Below are positions 60,025-64,000 of a stretch of 64,000 bases of DNA, piece by piece (positions within the stretch are counted from its first letter, which is position 1; every line of letters starts with the position of its first letter). This stretch comes from Lysinibacillus sphaericus OT4b.31 (lineage in GTDB: Bacteria; Bacillota; Bacilli; Bacillales_A; Planococcaceae). The notes under the pieces are model-generated. The model was not told the origin of the DNA. It searched no databases and saw only the letters and a program-made list of their open reading frames with translations. The stretch covers positions 1 through 64,000 of the forward strand of contig NZ_KB933404.1 in assembly GCF_000392615.1 (NCBI RefSeq). Reading direction: 5' to 3'. Position numbers and translations under genes: made by a program.

Positions 60025-61004
60025 CTAAAGCAAGATGTTGTGCCTCCTTCATTCGACTGTAAAGTATATTTGATATGAAGCGTACTTGAAATATCCTCAA
60101 TTATTTTTAACCCTAATCCTGTATTTATTCTATTACGATCAAAGCCAATGCCATTATCTTTCATACAGACCATGCCATTTTCAATGCTTATCTCAAGTTT
60201 TGTAGCATGTGAATGTTTCAAGGTGTTTTGAAAAACATTGTCAAATAACCTTTGTATCCACAAATCATTACTCATCCATACTAAATCTGTATCGAGTGGC
60301 TGATAGACTAATTCAATGTCATGAATACTATATAAGTAACTCCATTTTTTCAACATGGTCCCCAATAAATGATGGAGATTCACTTCATCATTGACAATAT
60401 AAGAATTCTCTAACGTATCCATAGATTGCACATTAAATTCATTAGTTAAATCAGCAATATATTGAATTTGTTTGTACAATGATTGTGTTAATTCAGGCTG
60501 ATCCTTGTAGGTATCTTCAAGATAATATAATTGTAATCTGATCGCTGTTAAAGGTGTATTGATATCATGTCTTAGCTTATTTAACAATTCCTTTTGCAAC
60601 TCTTGCTGTTGTTTAAGCTCCAACTCTCGATACGTTGTGCGTTCAATCAAAATATTGACTGACTTTATGAGTTGTCCTATTTCATCTTCGCTTCGAACAG
60701 CCAACGTATTTGGAATGTTTTCATTACTTGCTAGATTACGGATAGTTTTATTTAATATATTTATTTTAGTAAGTAACGAGTTAATCGATTTCGAAAATAA
60801 AAAGGCTAACATCAGGAGCGATAAGAAAAATACGATTAGCATTGACGGATAGGCAAATGACTCATGAAAAGGAATGCCCTGATTCTTTGTCTTAAACGCC
60901 AAATCATAAATGATTGACATCACTATGCTGATCACTAATAAGACTAATGGCACACTAATGATCGCTGAAAATAATAATAACTGGTATTTTGTTGTTAATT
61001 TCAT
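60009..61004 (-). CDS. Sensor histidine kinase
   Basis: A 331-residue membrane kinase: two helices (about 8-32 and 52-71), short outer loop, HAMP-like linker, phospho-acceptor His146 in LRHDINTPLTAIRLQLYYLE, N box NVFQNTLKHS, G1 DNGIGF and G2 GLGLKII. The short sensor loop suggests sensing within the membrane or through a partner. Start overlaps the response-regulator stop by 4 bases. Its last codons lie in a 21-bp repeat. Confidence 0.92.
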   Translation of the reverse strand: MKLTTKYQLLLFSAIISVPLVLLVISIVMSIIYDLAFKTKNQGIPFHESFAYPSMLIVFFLSLLMLAFLFSKSINSLLTKINILNKTIRNLASNENIPNTLAVRSEDEIGQLIKSVNILIERTTYRELELKQQQELQKELLNKLRHDINTPLTAIRLQLYYLEDTYKDQPELTQSLYKQIQYIADLTNEFNVQSMDTLENSYIVNDEVNLHHLLGTMLKKWSYLYSIHDIELVYQPLDTDLVWMSNDLWIQRLFDNVFQNTLKHSHATKLEISIENGMVCMKDNGIGFDRNRINTGLGLKIIEDISSTLHIKYTLQSNEGGTTSCFSWEIV

Positions 61005-61675
61005 TTTTTTATATAAGTATTTAATCTATACCCTTCTCCATAAATATTTTGAAGAATTTCACCTGATGTATCATTAATTTTAGTGCGTATTTTCTTTATG
61101 TGGACGTTGACGATATTTTGATTTCTATCTTCAAGTGGCCATAAATAGTCAAAGAAATGATCTTTCGTTAACACTCTATCCTTGTTTTCAAATAAATAAA
61201 AGAAAATTTTACGTTCAATTGCCGTGAAAGCAATTTCGTTATGGAGATTACTATTAAATACTTTTCTACCGTCTGCATCAATATGAAGATGTTTAATTTG
61301 CGAAAACGTCCCATACTGTTGTTCTAACATTTTTTGCATTCTTAGTAGTAGCTCTCTTGGATCAAATGGCTTCGTCATATAGTCCTCTCCAACAGTTAAC
61401 CCTTGAAGTTTGCTATCCATATCATTGCGTGCAGATAGAAAAATGATAGGAATATTTAATCCTAGTTTTTTGATTTTCTTTGTTAGTTGATAGCCATCCT
61501 CACCTGGTAGCATCACATCCATGATGACTAAATCCATCTGTGGAATGATTGTCAGTACCTCTTGTCCATCCGTTTTCCAACATACATGATAGTCTTCACG
61601 CTGCAAAATTTTTTGCAACAAATCGCCAATCATTAAGTCATCTTCAATAATTAAAATATTATAACCCTTCATCAC
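61001..61675 (-). CDS. OmpR-family response regulator
   Basis: A 224-residue regulator: receiver domain with acidic pocket EDD (11-13), phospho-acceptor Asp53 in VIMDVMLPGEDG and Lys102 in TKPFDP; C-terminal winged helix (FTAIERKIFFYLFENKDRVL, NVHIKKIRTKI, GEGYRLN). Overlaps the genes on both sides by 4 bases, so hydrolase, regulator and kinase form one coupled operon. Confidence 0.92.
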   Translation of the reverse strand: MMKGYNILIIEDDLMIGDLLQKILQREDYHVCWKTDGQEVLTIIPQMDLVIMDVMLPGEDGYQLTKKIKKLGLNIPIIFLSARNDMDSKLQGLTVGEDYMTKPFDPRELLLRMQKMLEQQYGTFSQIKHLHIDADGRKVFNSNLHNEIAFTAIERKIFFYLFENKDRVLTKDHFFDYLWPLEDRNQNIVNVHIKKIRTKINDTSGEILQNIYGEGYRLNTYIKK

Positions 61676-62670
61676 ATCAGCCCTTCATTTTTTTCAATTT
61701 TTGTCTTGATAAATGCTTTGCTAAGATCATATATCTCATCAGGCTTATACAAATAAATACTATGTGTGCCACTAATTTCTTTGACTTCAGCCATGTCTAA
61801 TTGTTCGGCAAAATCTTGATAATCTTTGCTTTTTTGTTTAGTGTATTTCGAATTTTTATATTGTTCAGCAATGGCATCAATAAATAAAATCGGTGTTTCT
61901 TTAGGCATTGGAAGATTTATTGATTTCTGACCATTTTCGTAAGCATGCAATAACTCTTCCTTCATGTCATTATTAAGAAATTGTTTAAAAGACAGCGCTT
62001 TATATATATCTTTTTCCTCTTCCGTTAAAAAAGATTGCTTCATCACTTCAGGATTATACGTGGTTGAAGGAACGAGTCGATGCAAACCAACTTTTGTTAA
62101 CATATTGATTGTTCTCACAGTCAATGAATCAACTAGACTCATTTTATGCGTTACGTACTGCTCTGGTAAACCAATATCTATAGCAATAATTCCCTTTATT
62201 TCTTGTGGATATTTTTGCGCCCAGTAAATTGCTTCCATACCTGATAGCGAATGTGGCATTAAAATGTACGGAGGTTTATTTCCACTTTGTATAAGCGCTT
62301 CCCTTGTTTGCTCTAAAATTGTATCGATATCCCTGTCGTCGTTAAACACATCACTGTAGCCATACCCAGCTCTTTCCATGACGGCAATCTTATTTTCCTT
62401 TGAAAACTTGCTATACAGCCCTTTCATTTCATATACAGGGGCTGCAATACCGGAGCCAGCCATAAATACATAAGTGTCTTCGCCATCACCCTCGTTATAG
62501 ACATTCAGATTGTTGTCATGCATCTTAACAATTGACCCCTTACCTTTAATTAGTGCAGATTCCTTAGCTAATTGATAGTGATGATAACTAAATATGGATA
62601 CTATCCCGAGCAGGATAACCGCTAAAAACCACATTGTCATTTTCTTTACTACTTTGAATATTTTTTTCAT
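61672..62670 (-). CDS. Membrane-anchored alpha/beta hydrolase
   Basis: A 332-residue protein: N-terminal anchor helix (about 12-30), then an alpha/beta hydrolase fold with oxyanion region MAGSGIAAPVYEM, nucleophile Ser141 in MPHSLSGMEAIYW, and catalytic His in SGTHSIYLY near residue 300. The first Gly of GxSxG is His, as in some family members. Substrate unknown. First gene of the operon with the two-component pair, so it may process the signal or be the response. AAAGGAG precedes the ATG. Confidence 0.85.
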   Translation of the reverse strand: MKKIFKVVKKMTMWFLAVILLGIVSIFSYHHYQLAKESALIKGKGSIVKMHDNNLNVYNEGDGEDTYVFMAGSGIAAPVYEMKGLYSKFSKENKIAVMERAGYGYSDVFNDDRDIDTILEQTREALIQSGNKPPYILMPHSLSGMEAIYWAQKYPQEIKGIIAIDIGLPEQYVTHKMSLVDSLTVRTINMLTKVGLHRLVPSTTYNPEVMKQSFLTEEEKDIYKALSFKQFLNNDMKEELLHAYENGQKSINLPMPKETPILFIDAIAEQYKNSKYTKQKSKDYQDFAEQLDMAEVKEISGTHSIYLYKPDEIYDLSKAFIKTKIEKNEGLM

Positions 62671-62789
62671 AGAATTCTCCTTTCAACTTATAACGAAAGG
62701 ATAAACAAGAAAAATAAATTTCTAATTAATTTTTATGTATTTGCTGAAATCGTCGTTCACAACAATTCTTATTTTACATGAAACAGAAA

Positions 62790-62816
62790 AAGCTAACATC
62801 GAAATCGTGTCAGCTT
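62790..62816 (-). terminator. Hairpin downstream of the small ORF
   Basis: AAGCTAACA (62790-62798) / TGTCAGCTT (62808-62816) with A run on the left. Confidence 0.55.
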
Positions 62817-62906
62817 CCTTGATGTTCCTGAATCATTGGGTTCACCAGGCATTATATTACTTAGGTGCTAGATACGCTCCTATAAACTTAAGAATTCTAA
62901 TTTGTT

Positions 62907-63005
62907 TTATATAGAATCGTCTAAGTGATCATAGGTTTCCACATATAAACTTTTTCTCCGCCACACACTTAGTGCGAGTCCTATAGTAAACGCACCTTAA
63001 TTCAT
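62907..63005 (-). pseudogene. Small membrane-protein ORF with TAA at codon 3
   Basis: GGAGGAG lies 9 bases before ATG 63005. The frame is ATG-AAT-TAA, then reads on as GAFTIGLALSVWRRKSLYVE and TYDHLDDSI to TAA 62907. The hydrophobic-basic-acidic pattern looks like a real 32-residue membrane protein spoiled by one base (TAA for AAA, for example). An overlapping GTG frame also exists. Confidence 0.45.
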
Positions 63006-63068
63006 CCACGTATGCTCCTCCTTTTCAACCATTAGACGAGTTCCAAATGTAAGAAGTTTGCAAATAAA

Positions 63069-63108
63069 AACAACCACTCATCAAATTTTGATAAATGATT
63101 GTTCTTTT
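63069..63108 (-). terminator. Hairpin after the ABC exporter gene
   Basis: AACAACCACTCATCAAA and TTTGATAAATGATTGTT arms (G-U pairs) with A run on the left, about 105 bases past the stop. Confidence 0.65.
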
Positions 63109-63211
63109 GCACTTATGCGCGTTCTATAAACGGTTTTTCTATATATGATCTTTCAGTGAACAATCAAATGCATAGTAAAAGTTCAGCTTAAATTCAGGAC
63201 TATTTTGCAAC

Positions 63212-64000
63212 TCATAATTCTACACTCTCTAGCAGTAATTTTTGTTGTAAGTTACTGTATATCCCTTGTTTTTGCATCAGCTGTTGATGGTTTCCCTGTT
63301 CGACAATTTCGCCCTGTTGAATGACAAGAATTTGGTCCGCATTTTCAATGGTTTTCAAACGGTGTGCGATGACAAAGCTTGTGCGCCCTTGCATTAAATG
63401 TTGAAGTCCTTTTTGAATATCTACTTCTGTTTGTGTATCAACACTAGATGTCGCCTCATCTAAAATAAGAATATCGGCATTTTCTAAAATTGCACGTGCA
63501 ATGGCCAGTAACTGACGTTGCCCCTGACTCAAATTTGCTCCCCCTGCTTGGACAGGCGAATCGTATTGAGCTGGTAAATACTTAATAAAGTTATGGGCAT
63601 TGGCAATTTTCGCCGCTTCCTCAACCTCTGCATCTGTAGCGTCCAGCTTGCCAAAACGAATATTTTCCCGAATTGTACCAGAAAATAAATACGTATCCTG
63701 TAACACGACACCCACTCTTTGACGAATTGTCGCCAATTTGTAATCCTCGATATTATGGCCATCAATTACGATTTCACCTGAATCAACATCATAAAAACGA
63801 GTGAGCAAATTAATCATCGTCGTTTTCCCTGATCCCGTCGGACCAACAAGTGCAATTGTCTCTCCAGCCTTGGCATCGAAGCTAATGTTTTTCAAAACTG
63901 GTTTTTCCGGCATGTAGCTAAACGATACTTGCCTGAATGTTACATCGCCCGTTAACCGCTCACATTCAAGTGCATTCTTTTTGTCAGCCACTTCTGACGG
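63212..64000 (-). CDS. ABC exporter, ATPase domain (N-terminus outside window)
   Basis: C-terminal 262 residues of a half-size or fused exporter; the frame runs out of the right edge. Nucleotide-binding domain: Walker A GPTGSGKTT, Q-loop VLQDTYLFSGT, signature LSQGQRQLLAIARAI, Walker B LILDEATSSVD with catalytic Glu, H-loop AHRL. The signature is LSQGQ, seen in multidrug and lipid exporters of Bacillales. The transmembrane part is expected to the right. Confidence 0.9.
   Translation of the reverse strand, partial: PSEVADKKNALECERLTGDVTFRQVSFSYMPEKPVLKNISFDAKAGETIALVGPTGSGKTTMINLLTRFYDVDSGEIVIDGHNIEDYKLATIRQRVGVVLQDTYLFSGTIRENIRFGKLDATDAEVEEAAKIANAHNFIKYLPAQYDSPVQAGGANLSQGQRQLLAIARAILENADILILDEATSSVDTQTEVDIQKGLQHLMQGRTSFVIAHRLKTIENADQILVIQQGEIVEQGNHQQLMQKQGIYSNLQQKLLLESVEL

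Noticed and set aside
1-64000. tRNA, rRNA, prophage or integrative element
   Set aside because: No tRNA cloverleaf, rRNA sequence, integrase or phage structural gene was recognised.

Overview
The window looks like chromosomal DNA of a low-GC, endospore-forming Bacillales bacterium, most likely Lysinibacillus or a close relative. The reasons are the AT-rich base composition, strong AGGAGG-type ribosome binding sites, many TTG and GTG starts, U-tailed hairpin terminators, and a set of genes with recognisable Bacillus subtilis counterparts (pbuE, bmrC/bmrD, mntABCD, crcB pairs, yndG/H/J, LCP and SipS-type proteins). Genus assignment is inference. I see no rRNA, tRNA, CRISPR array, prophage or intact insertion sequence.

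Layout. 1-6.5 kb: end of a Cys-rich protein, a P-type Ca2+ ATPase, an AHSA1 protein, a mono-cupin and a DUF3231-like protein. 6.5-10.3 kb: a debris zone (IS1182-type transposase remnant, GC-rich dispersed repeat, 17-bp direct repeats) next to a pbuE-type purine efflux gene under a purine riboswitch, then signal peptidase I and very small membrane proteins. 10.3-19 kb: LCP ligase, SDR-MarR pair, a DacB/DacC-type carboxypeptidase, a small haem-oxidase-like membrane protein, and a heterodimeric multidrug ABC exporter behind a leader-peptide attenuator. 19-30 kb: tandem crcB, cytX-thiD, a SUFU-domain protein, an ArsR regulator and three efflux or drug/metabolite transporters. 30-34 kb: a manganese-type ABC operon with a candidate MntR operator and a 53-codon ORF at its head. 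34-45 kb: DUF2935, a frameshifted DUF3916 gene, bacterial PH, SLH protein, Fur-boxed ferredoxin-NADP reductase, LysR/FMN reductase pair, HEAT protein, surface protein and chemoreceptor. 45-50 kb: a yndG-yndH-yndJ-like operon containing a 21-bp coding tandem repeat. 50-56 kb: two ECF sigma loci. 56-64 kb: toast-rack lipoprotein, AHSA1 protein, MFS/LysR pair, hydrolase-response regulator-histidine kinase operon and the end of an ABC exporter.

How genes work together. Several units are self-contained circuits: riboswitch-pbuE (purine export); leader peptide-attenuator-bmrCD-like exporter (drug-sensing by the ribosome); MarR operator-SDR-marR; LysR with divergent flavin reductase; LysR with divergent MFS; hydrolase-RR-HK with stop/start overlaps; ECF sigma with anti-sigma (54.3-55.9 kb); and an ECF sigma overlapping an ABC ATPase that carries an anti-sigma-like N-terminal extension (49.65-53.46 kb).

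The most interesting signals are: (1) the purine aptamer reads C at the specificity position although it sits before a pbuE-type gene and has an ON-switch layout; (2) the bmrB-like attenuator; (3) an ECF sigma gene whose ribosome binding site points to an ATT start, followed by the ABC ATPase fusion and a permease broken by one in-frame TAA; (4) three arrays with the same 21-bp period, one in a coding region and two between convergent genes; and (5) several very short ORFs with good ribosome binding sites.
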